A DNA stretch of 64,000 bases from Verpa conica (Eukaryota; Ascomycota; Pezizomycetes; Pezizales; Morchellaceae). The stretch spans positions 1,054,001-1,118,000 of the forward strand of contig JAUFSD010000017.1 of assembly GCA_033030425.1 (NCBI GenBank), read 5' to 3'. Below are positions 31,886 to 43,079 of the stretch, piece after piece (position 1 is the stretch's first letter; each line of letters opens with the position of its first letter). The notes under the pieces are model-generated. The model did not search any database and was not told where the DNA came from. It saw nothing but the letters and a program-made list of their open reading frames with translations. A program made the translations under genes and the position numbers.

Positions 31886-32244
31886 TGTAAAAACCGATCA
31901 CCTATTGGGGAACAGCAGGCGATAATCACGAGGCAAGGCTAGTATCGGGAGACTAGGAACTCAAGGACAAGGTAGGTATGGTAATGATATAAGTTGTTGC
32001 GTGAAGAACTAACTAACTGACAGAGGTGCGTCCCTTTTATACCCTTTCTGGAGGGACGCTGAGATCAACAATGAGACAATATGAAACTGAAGGAGCGACC
32101 TCCTTCTACATGAAACTACAGACGTCTCGTCCTGCGAGGCGTTCTTCTTACATGACCAATGATAACAGGAATCCTACGAGATATGAAACGGTACATGAAA
32201 CAAGGAGATAGACAAGGCAGACTAGGAAATGGGTGTTCTTGACA
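31886..32244 (-). mobile_element. 5' LTR-U of gypsy 2
   Basis: 359 bp, apparently identical to the copy at 19605-19963. TATAAAA on the minus strand at 32041-32035 is the likely promoter. Confidence 0.93.
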
Positions 32245-32818
32245 CAAATATAGGTCTTGTTTTAGTTGAGGGCTATGTCAAGAAGTAAGACATATATCAA
32301 ACTGAATAGGAATATTATTACTTTGTTCGTAATATTCTGCATTTTAAATTGAGTAATTATTTCGGTGTTTTGTTTTGTTTCATTCCCCGGTCCTCGCTTC
32401 CCAGTTAACTAAGTTGTTGTTGACTCGCTTTTTTAGCAATACACTAAAAACAGCCCCTGCTTAAAGGCCTATGAGCCTGTTTGAGAGTGCGCTTTGATAT
32501 CATTGGACATGCCCTGCCCATGGGAATACTACATAACATCTCCCACTTAATACCATAGAGCACGCTAGAGCAGTGGAGCTAGCGGAACAGTATATATATA
32601 GCATGTTTTCCTTCTTTCAGGTAGACAGAAAATCAGACCCTATGTGCATGCACATTTTTTATAGTAGAATCTTCCCGGAGCTAGACGCGGCCACAATATG
32701 CTTGTGTTACTGATCACGGATATACAGGACATTCATAAACTATCAATGAAATGACGCCAGTAAGCACTCACAGAAAATAAGTGGAAACTGGAATAGTGTC
32801 AGAGGACCATATTAAACT
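32245..32818. other. 3' flank of rad17, no gene seen
   Basis: AT-rich spacer between the chromovirus and the rad17 stop codon. It begins with the CAAAT target duplication and has no supported ORF. Confidence 0.6.
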
Positions 32819-35625
32819 CTACCAATCGTCCTCTATATCATCATCAGACAACACCAAACCTTCTACAGTCATAATGTCTAATTCTTCTACAGCCCCCTCT
32901 TTACGTTTCCACAACTTCGCCTTCGCTCGATCATTAACAGTAGCACGTATTGCCAACTCCCGTTCTTCAGCAGCTTCCAATTCATCTAGTACCTCAGTGA
33001 ATTGTTCATCTGGTACATCGTCATTTGGTACACTGATACCTCTAAGGGCTGTAACTTTCTCCAGTACTTGCATCATCCTACCCCCAGCTCTACCAGTCAT
33101 GTCAAATATCCCCGTGCCGTAGGAACTATTGGCCTTTTTCCGTTGGCGCCCTTTCAGAATGGCCTTTAAGTATGGTAATCTCTCCAATACCATTTCAGAT
33201 CTTCCGAGGATGCCACTCATATATTGGTCGTCAGATCGCCCATATCCCATGATGAGTAAATCCACCATGCCTTCAATTTCTTCCCTCTCTCTCCACAATT
33301 TTAGACTTGTAGGATAGAACATCTTGTTACCCTTGACATCCCGCTTAACAGGTGATGGTAAAGCCAACATAATTCCTCGGACTGCAGCCTGGAAGGATAT
33401 TTCGTCCTGCCTTATCCCACCGGTGCTCGTGGAGCCTTCAGACCCTTCGTAGCTACCTCCTCGCCCCCCCGTACCGAGACTCTTATGATATGGCCGAGGA
33501 GATGCCAGGATATCACTGTCACTCAAGTCACTAATACAATCATTGACACAATAGAGTAAATCCTCTAGCGAATGGGTACGGCGCGAAAAGCCACCAAGAA
33601 AGTTGCAGGAACCGAGATAGTTCTCATGGAGCCCAGATATTAGGGTTTGAGTATCAGCACCTGCTTCGTCCATCAGGTTATTGACGTCAACTCTACTTGC
33701 TCTGGTTTGATAGGGATGAATATCTAACAATGGCTTTGGTGGAGGAGGAACATAGAGATCATCTACATCATCTCCATATCCTATTTAAACAATATCATTA
33801 GCCTAAAGAGATCACGAGGGAACTAGGAAGTGAGGTTATAGATGCTCACTCTTATTGTATACCACTTTACCCACTGCATGAAAAACCCCAAACCTTGATT
33901 CTCGCTGGTTCACCCCCATCAACATCTTCTGTTCAAGCTCGCTGAGCTTACTGTCCCTTAATTTCTGTCTCTTTTTCCTCGTAGATGATACTCTCTCAGA
34001 GAATGCGCCTAGTTCTCCGTTTACTGCCAAAAACTCAAGGCCCATGATTGCACTCCTTATATCACCACTAGTTGATAAAGCCTCCATTAAAGACTTACTG
34101 GGGCCAAATTTGCGACCGGACTCGCGCGACTCTTGGGCCATTATGCTAGAAAGAGCTTTGAGCATAAAAGTAGGAGCAATCTTATTAAATGTGACGGAGG
34201 TGGATAGGGGATGATGTAGGATATCAGGGGACAATAAGCGGTGAGCGGTGAAAGCGCTAGGGCCAGTAACAATGGCACTTTCGGATATTATAAGTACCAA
34301 TGGTGGAAGCGGAGGTGAGGTGCGTGGGGGTGCAGGTATTGCAAGATATGACTTGATTGTATGTCGAAAAGATACCTGGGGAGCTGTGGAAGAGGTGAAT
34401 AGGGTATTAGGGAACTCCTCGATCAATATGAGCATTTTCTTGTTATCTCCAGTATCTGACTTTATACTCGGTGGAGTAGATTTCGTTCCGGTGAAAGTAG
34501 GTGAAGTTGAGACCATGTCCAAACTACCAAACTTACATGCCCTGCCTACGAACTCCTCAAAAAGGCCTGATAACCCTGCGCTGAAGGCCCCCTCTTCTCC
34601 ATGTCTATTTCTCAGCGTAGCACTGCTAGGATTCTTCCATTCCAGTACCTCAAAGCCCAATTCTTTTGACAGAATATTGATAGTAGCCGTCTTCCCAACG
34701 CCGGCGGAGCCTTTTAGTACCAACATCCTCTGTTTAGAAAAACCATCTGAGACATGCTCTAGCCAAGATCTGACTTCTGACACTTTTTTTGGATTGACTG
34801 CAAGATCCGCTGAGGAGTTCGGCGAAAACCGTTCAGGCCATGGGCGAGGGTCAGACACTACACAACATTAGCGTCAATAGTAATGATGGTAGAAGGGCTG
34901 CCCTGCCGAGGGATAAATACCAACTGTTTTAAACCTATTGATCGTTACTGGGGCCAGTGGGACTGGATTTCTTGACCCTCGAAGCGCGCTAGTGTAGTTA
35001 TTGGCACTTTTGGTATTGATTTTTGATTGCGACCTTCCAATCTTCATAGGTGGTTTGTTCTTATAATCACCTCTAGTTCCACACCCGCTACTTGCCACCA
35101 CAATTGAATGTAGGCTCTGAGGGCTAATGCTTTTTCTAGGGTTTATGCTGCCCCACAAGGTATCGTCGTCAGAGAAAGCATCCTCAATAAGGTCATCAAG
35201 ATCTTCATGCTGTGAAGTTGTCCGCGAATTTGTAGCAGACTGCGGTGAAGAGGATGTAGGAAACTGAGGTCCCGTGAAATACGAATGGAGGGGCAAGATC
35301 TTCGTTAGGGGCTAATTGAGATGTTAATTGGTTTGGGTTTGAAGGCTACGGGTTAGAAGAGGTGACTGGAGCTTACTGGAGTGGAAGAAGATACCACTGA
35401 GGTAGACCTACGAGCTACTATTACAGATTGTGGGGCATTGCTACTATAAGAGAGATTGGGCGGGTTATGCGAAACTGAGCGTGTTAAACCGGGTTCCGGG
35501 GGTACTCTCTGTGAGGATTTGGGAGGGGGAGATGAGCCATCATCGTCAGAGGAGATCACGACGAATTTACGTTTCTTAGAGAGACAGTGAGATGACATAG
35601 TTCTGTAGGAAGTTAGAGGGCTCAA
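32819..35625 (-). CDS. rad17: Rad17/Rad24 DNA-damage checkpoint clamp loader subunit
   Basis: Four exons on the minus strand: 35625-35377, 35311-34921, 34857-33850 and 33780-32819, with introns of 65, 63 and 69 nt (phases 0, 1, 1). The product is 869 aa. Rad17 replaces the large RFC subunit and loads the 9-1-1 clamp at damaged DNA in the nucleus to start ATR-type signalling. The N-terminus is Ser-rich and likely disordered with basic KKRK. Exon 3 holds the family signature PWPERFSPNSSADLAVNPKK, Walker A GSAGVGKT and Walker B LILIEEFPN. Exon 4 is the less conserved C-terminal part and ends in the acidic LSDDDIEDDW, reminiscent of the conserved C-terminal motif of Rad17 proteins. An alternative start exists at an ATG nine codons in (MSSHCLSKKRKF, 35598). 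All splice sites give one continuous frame. Confidence 0.92.
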
Positions 35626-35789
35626 TGAATTTAACAGTTGATTGAAGGGGGGATATGTTGAGCCGATGAGGAGGACGCGACAATCATGTTATCATGTGAT
35701 AAGGTCACGTAATTTATGGTGAAACCGCCCGCGACAGTGATTCCGCTCAGTGCCAAGTTCCCGGAGCTCCGCCCGGCGGGGCAAAAGTA

Positions 35790-35955
35790 CAGTCGTTCAC
35801 GGGGTAATGGCGAACACTGGGTAATGGCGAACAGGGGTTAGCAATAGTATATCTGAGCACTGAGCCGTCAAATTGTGGTCAGAGCTAGTGACTTTATTGG
35901 TCTATAATCCCTGTTCGCCATTACCCAGTATTCGCCATTACCCCGTGAACGACTG
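35790..35955. mobile_element. 166-bp MITE with CAGTCG ends and TA duplication
   Basis: Near-perfect inverted ends of about 48 bp (CAGTCGTTCACGGGGTAATG and its reverse), each containing GGGTAATGGCGAACA twice in tandem. TA flanks both ends. CAGT ends with a TA target suggest a pogo/Tc1-type non-autonomous element. It stands in the upstream region of rad17, 165 bp before its ATG. Confidence 0.88.
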
Positions 35956-35957
35956 TA

Positions 35958-37010
35958 CTAGGGTACGAGGGTAAGTGATCAGAACTGCCTCCGGTTGGGC
36001 AGACCGCTAGTGGAGGGTTGTGGTTGGTCTGGGGGTGCCACGCTGGCCTGCTTTTGGGTTTATATCAACTGTGTGCCCCAAGAAAATTCCCCACCTTCAC
36101 AACACAAATTTGACCCTGATTTATGCTGTTTTCTGCAAAAAGTCAAGGTTAGAGGCCTGAAATATTAACAAAAAATATCTAGAGGAGGCACAGAAGAACC
36201 ACAATACTGTAGCAATTTACTAGGGGTTTTTAAGATTTTTTTTTTGTCTTTTAAACAGGAGTATTAGAAAAGTTCTGATGATTATTTTCTCCCATACAAA
36301 GCCTGGACTCCTTAGATGCACTATTGACTCAATTGTAACACAATTACACACTAGTTTAGTGCAAACGCTGCTCGGCACTAATCTAGTGGATGAATTGCAG
36401 TAGGGGGAGGTTTCAGGCTAAGCCTAGTAGCTATCTCAAAGAGATTGACTAACTAGACTAAACTCGGTAGGTGAATATACTGATATAAACTAAAAATAGC
36501 CGGTCAATTGCATATATTGATAACTAACTTAGGTAGCTGAATCCTGCCAACCCAAAACTAGCTAGACACGGCAGGTTTTATACTAAAAACAAAAACATAC
36601 ATAAACTAGCCGGGGCATTCCATGCTCCGGTCCAAAAACAAATAAACAGTAATCAAAAATAACCCGGCACAACCATTCCTCCATTCCTGTCATGTTCCTT
36701 TGATCCTGGTTCTCTAATCTCCTATCCATGCCAGAATCAAACAATAAAGAAATACTAATCTTCCCGATTCGGTACCACCCCGGTACAATAATTGCTCTGC
36801 TTCCGGCGAGGTTCCCAAACATAGTAAAAATTAGCTCCAAAGAAACAGACAAAGAAATCCCAAGATGGTTAGTGCCATAACAGCTTCCAAAACAAGTAAA
36901 ACAAAACAAAGTAACACAGCAGGGACGGTTACATTAATAGTGTGGTGCACGTTATGTTTAAGCCTATCGGTGTCGAGTTCTGATTACTTTTGTTCATACC
37001 CTAGTACTTG
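35958..37010 (+). repeat. Repeat family P, copy 2, split by solo LTR-S
   Basis: Inverted relative to 1595-2055. The match runs through GGTAAGTGATCAGAACTG and TGGGTTTATATCAACTGTG up to 36333 and resumes after LTR-S at 36934 (CCTATCGGTGTCGAGTTCTG). Confidence 0.65.
36334..36933 (-). mobile_element. Solo LTR-S
   Basis: 600 bp with ends TGTAAC...GTTACA. Read on the minus strand it starts TGTAACCGTCCCTGC. Flanks TCAAT and TTAAT differ by one transition, fitting an aged 5-bp duplication. Fragments of the same LTR lie at 18812-18948 and 49674-49729. Confidence 0.8.
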
Positions 37011-37247
37011 GTACCGTGGAGCACACTAGTGCTGTGACAAATATCTTTGGTCACGCGCATGGCAATGGCCCCCCGAGGCCTCACTCGCCCAACCACGTAC
37101 CCGTACCCCACCAATTATTGCTATAGACAAGCGATTTTTGCAGGAGTAATATACTATCTAATAAATAAATCCATACTATCTAATAATTTGTGTACCAACT
37201 CTTTACCTTTATAACAGCCTCAATCTTCCTAGGTATGCAATCAACTA
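37011..37247. other. Spacer with short direct repeat
   Basis: Contains ATACTATCTAATAA twice (37149 and 37173 region). No gene. Confidence 0.4.
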
Positions 37248-37857
37248 CATCAGCAAAAGTACTTTTCAATCCCAGAGCATCCTTGGGACAACTGTGGGAC
37301 AAATTACATAGTAGCTGGAGACACCACCCAGTCCCAAGAGACAAAATGCCTGTCTCTGGGATGGATCTTGAGACTGGGTGGTGTCTCTATTCTGTCCCAA
37401 TTGCGTCCCAGTTGTGTCCCCCACTGTTTCAAGGGGGCAGCGTGAGAACAGCGTGGCCACAGGATACAACTAACTCAATGGCAAGGTAACTATCCGTTAC
37501 AAGCAAAATACCAAGGGTTTGTGGAGTAAGAAGTGGTTTCAGCGATCGCGTAGCGATGGAGCAGCAGAGAGGCAGCGAAGAAAGAAGTTTGTATTGAATC
37601 TAACTGAAGAAACGTTGCGTAAGGAAAGAAAGAGAAAAACTATTACAGAGAGGAAGCAACGCTCCCTATTTATACAAAAATCTCCACTTTCTATAATGCC
37701 TTTGTCCTTTTCCCCGACACTGGTTACCCTGCCTCCTTCCTTGCCTGAGTCACACCAAGACTCACCCTGTCGTCCTAATCACTCCATGAAACACTGTTCC
37801 CCTTATCTCTGAGACTATCTGGGACTATTTTTGAAGAAAAAAAAACTTTTGCTGATG
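37248..37857. mobile_element. CATCAGC-family foldback MITE W1, split by LTR-Y
   Basis: Ends CATCAGCAAAAGT and ACTTTTGCTGATG flanked by TA on both sides. Inside, GGAGACACCACCCAGTCCC faces GGGACTGGGTGGTGTCTC-like sequence, giving a long hairpin. LTR-Y1 is inserted at CACTG. A copy without that insertion lies at 44963-45200. Confidence 0.85.
37427..37791 (-). mobile_element. LTR-Y, complete solo-like copy Y1 (empty LINE target)
   Basis: 365 bp between CACTG duplications (37422-37426 and 37792-37796). Ends are TTTCA and TGAAA rather than TG...CA. On the minus strand it has TATAAATAGGGAGCGTTGC followed by the CTGTAATAG stretch and the uninterrupted LINE target CGTTTCTTCAGTTAG. Confidence 0.85.
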
Positions 37858-38344
37858 TATAGTGAGCACGGTATTAAATCCGGACCAATAAAAACTGGGC
37901 TTGGAACACACCTATCATGCCTAAAAGTGCCAAAGTATACCCAAGTATGCTCATGTATGCCTAATATTGTTGACTACTTCCCTTCAAAATACAAACTTGC
38001 TTATAACACTTCCAAAAGATATCCAGTAACTAATATACCCCAGTATTTTAACATGAAAAACAGCACTTTGATAAACAATACTAAAAAAACATACTTAAGT
38101 AGATCTGATCATGGGCTGGGTATAATAGATGGGATTCAGTGTAAAGTAAAGGAAGTGATTCTATTAATTCAATAGAGAATTCTGTTCCCTATTTATATAT
38201 AATTATTGTTACATAAATATTATAAAGAATTCTTGCCAGAATGCTTTTCCTTGTTCTATAAACTTCCACAACATTCTAGATGATTCTATTATACTAATAC
38301 ATTTCAAGGGAACAACTGTTGTGGACAGTCTCGAAGATATTGGG
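37858..38344. other. AT-rich spacer, no gene seen
   Basis: No domain-bearing ORF. The last bases before LTR-Y2 and the first after it (39814 on) read together as a short open stretch, too brief to assign. Confidence 0.4.
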
Positions 38345-38349
38345 GAAAC

Positions 38350-39808
38350 TTTCACGGAATGATCGGGGACGCCAGGGTGAGCCTTATTGTGACTCATGCA
38401 AGGAGGGAGGTAGGGTAACAGGTGTCGAGAATGAGGACAAAGGCATTGTACAAGTGGGGACTTTTTGTATAAATAGGGAGCGTTGCTCCCTCTCTGTAAT
38501 AGTTTTCTTTCTTCTCTTTTTCACGCAACGTCTCTTCCTCGTTATGAGGCATACCCACTCGGAACTCCAACCTCGTCGACGATAGAGTTACTGGCAAACC
38601 TTCGGGCGCGCATAACTTCTTCAGCAAAATACCTCTGTTGTACACGTTGAGCATGGGAATACCGCAAACCTTCGGGCGCGCTGGTTCCTCTTTGTCGAAC
38701 TCTACCTTCTTTCTGGTGCCCCCTCGGGGGAGTTGCGTCCACCAGCCCCTATTACCTCCGGACTTCACACTGCCAGTCTCTGTAAGCCTAGCGCTGGAAC
38801 CTCTGTCAAAGTCTTCCGGAAACCCTCTCCATCTCATTTGATTTGGATGAGCCCTTACTCGTTGCCTTCGGGCGCTCATTACAAGTTTGGGGATCCCTCA
38901 ACCAAGGACCATTCCCCACCACTACCAGCGAGCGGGCAGCCCCCCTCAACAACACATTATTTTACCGGACCAGGCAGACTCGATTCTCCAGGTTCCTCAC
39001 TATACGATAACACTTTCTCCGACCGGAAAAAGTGTACCAGTCAAGAAGTGGTTGACATCCGGTTCTCATACGGTCAACCACCCCCTTACTATCAACGGTA
39101 TGCCGACTGACAACGGTCTCTACCTCCCCTACCTCGGTTCCACATAGTGGAAACTCAACTCTACTTTACATCCTACGCTCCCCTTACCTCTCTGCCAGAG
39201 GATTGTCCGTGTCTAGTCTCGGCTAGGGAAAGGGTTACGACGCCGGGAAACGGGAGCTCCTGTCCGTGAGGAACTGTTCATCATTTGCACCGCGATGTTA
39301 GTGAACCTCACTCAGGACCCGATACACCCCCCGGGATTCAAGCCCATCGACATGAAACGCCAGATTGGAAGATGCTTTTGGAAGAGCAAGAGTTGTTTAT
39401 TATTTGGTTACATGTTCTTTCTTTGGTGTCGCTTAGTTAGTTCTATGTGTTCTCTCTTTGGTGTGTTCCTCTACGCGTTTAGTTCGTAGATACATGTACA
39501 TTCTTTGGCCGGTACCCAGTACCGTTTAGTTAGTTTTGGCGGAGTTGTTTGGCGGTCTCTTCGGAGACTTACTTAGTGGGCCTCGGGCCTAGATAGGAAA
39601 TAAATACTCTCTCTCTCTCTCTCTCTTCAGTTAGATTCAATACAAACTTCTTTCCTCGCTGCCTCTCTGCTGTTCCATCGCTTCGCGATCGCTGAAACCA
39701 CTTCTTACTTCACAAACCTTTGGTATTTTGCTTGTAACGGATAGTTACCTTGCCATCGAGTTAGTTGTATCCTGTGGTCATGCTGTCCTCACGCTGTCCC
39801 CCTTGAAA
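38350..39808 (+). mobile_element. LTR-Y copy Y2 carrying a LINE-tailed insertion
   Basis: TTTCACGGAATGATC to CCCCTTGAAA, flanked by GAAAC on both sides (38345-38349 and 39809-39813). Its TATAAATAGGGAGCGTTGC box lies at about 38467. The insertion at 38538-39628 separates the halves. Confidence 0.85.
38538..39628 (+). mobile_element. Non-coding retroelement with LINE-type 3' end, inside LTR-Y2
   Basis: About 1.09 kb, GC-rich, no coding ORF. Its 3' end matches the LINE 3' UTR: a GTCTC-TTCG-GAGAC hairpin, TTAGTGGGCCTCGGGCCTAG, AATAAATA and a (CT)n tail. TCTCTTC flanks it on both sides. It contains several CCTTCGGG (UUCG-type tetraloop) and CCCCCTCGGGGG hairpins (near 38599, 38669, 38720, 38865). 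It may be a SINE-like passenger of the LINE or a non-coding segment of it. Confidence 0.65.
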
Positions 39809-39881
39809 GAAACGTATGGAGCAACCAATTCCAAATTGGACCGGCGCCTGTGGAAGTGGGTCACCTTCAACACTGTCCCCA

Positions 39882-40071
39882 TTTCAAGGGGGACAGCATA
39901 GGGGCAGCGTATCCACAGGACACAACTAACTTAATGGCACGGTAACTATCCGTTACAAGCAAAATACCAAGAGTTTGTGAACTAGTCACAGTGGGTTCAG
40001 CAATCACGTAGTGATGTAGTAGTAAAGAGACAGCGAAGAAGAAAAGTTTCTATTAATTCTAACTGAAGAAA
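39882..40071 (-). repeat. LTR-Y3, 3' half, flanking LINE L3
   Basis: Minus-strand LTR-Y from the LINE target site to its TTGAAA end. The other half is at 43385-43424. Confidence 0.8.
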
Positions 40072-40373
40072 GTAAAGTAAAGTAAAGTATTTATTGTCTG
40101 ATCTAGCCCTGTGGGCCACTACGTAACCCTCGAGGGAGCCACCTACAAACTTCTGCCTAAACAAAACAAAAACAAAAAACAACAAAAAATAACGCAAACA
40201 AATATAAAGTAAAGCGTAACCAAGTAAAAAAAATCCCTAGCCATTCTATGCTTGCTTATTGCCCGATGCTCCTGCCTGCAAACAAAAGAAAAACTTCCTC
40301 CCCGCAGGTCACCTTATGCGCTTTCTGTCCTTCCTCCAAATTTTTTTGTCGCTCTTACAAACGATAGTAGGAG

Positions 40374-41528
40374 TGTTGTAGACACCTGATAAGAGGAGTA
40401 TTTCTGGGAACCATGAAGACTACTTGTTTGACTATCTAGGTATTTTGATCCCTTGTTCGTTTCTCAACGTGTCAGGGGTTTGGGGAGAAGCGCGTGGGAA
40501 TATAATTGCTGGCAGCTATCTCTTGCGCGGCGCCCCACTGGGCCACCCGCCGGGTACTGAGGGGGGCCCCCAAAGTTGCTGTAAAGGTATAGTAAAAACA
40601 CAAGCTTTGGACCCCAAAAAATAACCCCTGGAGTGTCAGGAAAATTCGTTCGTCTGAACCAAATCCGGAGGGTATATGAGGGGGCATAATTTGGAGCTGA
40701 CTGGTGAAGAAATCGAGGAAATCAGATAAGAACTGACGGAGTTGTGCCCTCCGCCAGTTGGGGCATGTTTCTTGACAAACTAACGGTATGGAGGAAGGCC
40801 CCGCTTCCCAGTACTGCTTGCTAATTAGTACCAAAGGGCTTTGGTGACTCTCTGCCACAAGGAAACATGCAAGGACGGAACAGATACGGTGGTTAGTACA
40901 CTTATTGGCCCATCCGCAGAGTACAGATTGGTTCACTAACAGCTTTACATGATTGCATTACTCTAGTACACCTTTGAGCTTGACTAGAATAGACAATAGG
41001 GCTGGGACAAAGTGCTTGGACTGGTTGGGATTTGTATAAGTATGAGGGAAATGTATCTGTATTGGTGTTTTGACGGTGTTGTAAGATTTGTATTGTATGG
41101 CGTGATTGCTTGGCAGGTTTTCAGGGTCTTCAGGGGTTCCCAGGCGTTTGTATTAGGATTTAGAAGAAATCCACGAGCCCAAACTGCGGTATATGAAATA
41201 GTCGGCAGATTTGTCTCTTTACCAGAACATCAACGGGAAGAACGAGTCTTATCAATATATTTGAATCTATCGAACTACTTTTACCTTTAAATTATTACAA
41301 CAACCTTTACTTGTGACTTTCGTGCTTCACTAAACAACTTTCCGCTCTATCAAAAACTAACTCTAGTGAATCCTGACGATATCGTAGTTCGTAACTCCCT
41401 TGTGCAATTTAAAAGAATAACTACTACCGTTGACTGAGGAGACCTTGGTAGCTGGTATCTTATACTTTCGAACTGAACTTTGAGCTTGACGAGACGTAGC
41501 CTGGACAGTTGTATAGGCCAGTTTTACA
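40374..41528 (+). mobile_element. LTR-X, complete copy inside LINE L3
   Basis: 1155 bp, TGTTGTAGACACC to GGCCAGTTTTACA. Flanks AGGAG and GCCGT do not match, and LINE ORF2 is missing across the junction, so insertion was accompanied or followed by a deletion. Confidence 0.88.
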
Positions 41529-43079
41529 GCCGTGTACCAAATATTTTGTCAGTCTGGAGTTGCGTTTGTTATTTTTTTTTTTTCGAGATTCTCAGTCTGT
41601 CTTTCCTTGTTTGTATAACATTTTATCTCCATTTGCTACATTTCATTACGATGACAGTTCTGATTGTTTTTTTGATACATTTTTACATTTATTACATTTT
41701 TACATAACTACTAATGTTTATCGAAAGGTCGCATACCTTATTACTCACATGTATTGCGCCATTTGTTATGAGTCATATTTTGTTGCGCTCATTTATGTTT
41801 ACTCAACACACCATTTCGCTTACAAGCATTGTATTACTCATTTCTTTTGGTTACCTTTACTTTGTTACGGTTTTCAGGGTTAAACGGCGTTCCCACCTCG
41901 ATTTTCACATAGTTATCTCGGTTGGAGGATAAAGAACTTTTCTGTATAAATAGCGGGCCGTTCTCCCTCTTTCTGGGACAGTAATTCTCTAGACATAGAC
42001 ACCAATCTACTATGCTATCTTGTTTGGTATTACATGCTCAGAATCCTCGCCTGCCTGTTCTTTATAGTAATAGTTTATTCTGTTGCTACTACCAATTCAC
42101 TGGCCTTACGCTTCTTTCTGTGCATCGTACCTGTAGAGTTATACCATTAGGACTTGCGTCCTAAGCTGTTACTCCGCTATTCTTCACAGCGTTTAACCTC
42201 CACGACGCTAAATTTGTGTTTGTTGAGAGTATCCGCTATTTCCTTGGTGAATTTGAGAAGGTGTGAGGATTCCTGATCAAAGGGGGCTAATGCCACGATT
42301 GTTTGTTTGCCGAGTTTTTTCATCATGAGGACTTTCTGTCTGGTTGATTCTAGTCCTTTGCTTATAATGTGGTGAAGCGCATTATCGGTGGTGGTTGTAG
42401 GAATGTCGCTGATGGTTTTGATGATGATTTCTCTATTTACCCTAGAGAATTCTGGTTTGAAGAGCGGAGCCTTCTTCTTTGGTGCCAGTTTTTCCCAGTT
42501 ACTTGTTTTTGGTGCCGATGCTGCTGCTGTTGCGTAGCTCTTGTTACTGTTGTTTTTGGGCGGTTGGGCTTGATTGCTCTTTTTGTTTTGCTGTTGCCCT
42601 GGTCTGGTGTCTCTGGAGATAGGAGGGGGATTTGTTGGGGCCGGGTGGCTGGCAGCTACTTTTAGTTGTAGCATGTTGGTGGTGATGGTGTTGTGCCTGA
42701 CTTGCGCGTCCAAGACTTGTTTCTGGATAATTTCTTTGAGATCAGAGATCTCGTTCCTGAGCTTTGCAATCTCGGACTGGTTTTCTAGGGAGGATTCTCC
42801 AACCAACCACGCTATGTAGTTGAAGGCTCCTGACTTAGATATGGTGGAGTCTTGCCCTACCAAAAGGTAGTTGGTTTCTGGGTCGTATTCTTGTGTGTAT
42901 AGGGGAGCGGTAAAATCTACATCTCCTTCGCTGGAGTTGGAGTCTCTATTCTCATCCATTGCTTCTTCCTCAACCATGGGGGAAGTGGGGTTAGGCATGG
43001 TTGAGGTGTCCGTTGTGAATTCCGGTGTGTTGTCTGGGCCTGTAGTGGTTCCAAAGAGGAGGGTGTTTTGCCTGGACAT
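41529..43079 (-). pseudogene. LINE ORF1 (gag-like) fragment, split by solo LTR-C
   Basis: About 300 codons from ATG 43079: acidic N-terminus, coiled coil (SEIAKLRNEISDLKEIIQ), a Gln/Asn/Pro-rich linker and a C-terminal part with FSRVNREIIIKTISDIPT and ALHHIISKGLE that resembles Tad-type ORF1. A solo LTR-C interrupts it after VEVKR. After removing that LTR and one GCGTT, reading continues NSRLTKYLVHG until LTR-X cuts it at 41528. ORF1 proteins bind element RNA. The remaining frame is open, so damage is by insertion and truncation only. Confidence 0.7.
41567..42188 (+). mobile_element. Solo copia LTR-C, copy F
   Basis: 622-bp LTR with target duplication GCGTT (41562-41566 and 42189-42193), in the LINE ORF1. 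Confidence 0.95.

Larger units (their letters stand above)
19605..32244 (-). mobile_element. Full-length Ty3/gypsy chromovirus (gypsy 2) with nested copia
   Basis: Bounded by two 359-bp LTR-U copies that appear identical by eye and by the target duplication CAAAT (19600-19604 and 32245-32249). Removing the nested copia (23673-29502) and one GTTCG leaves about 6.8 kb with open gag, pol and a third ORF, all on the minus strand. Identical LTRs and open frames mean a recent insertion. It lies about 570 bp beyond the 3' end of rad17. Confidence 0.95.
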
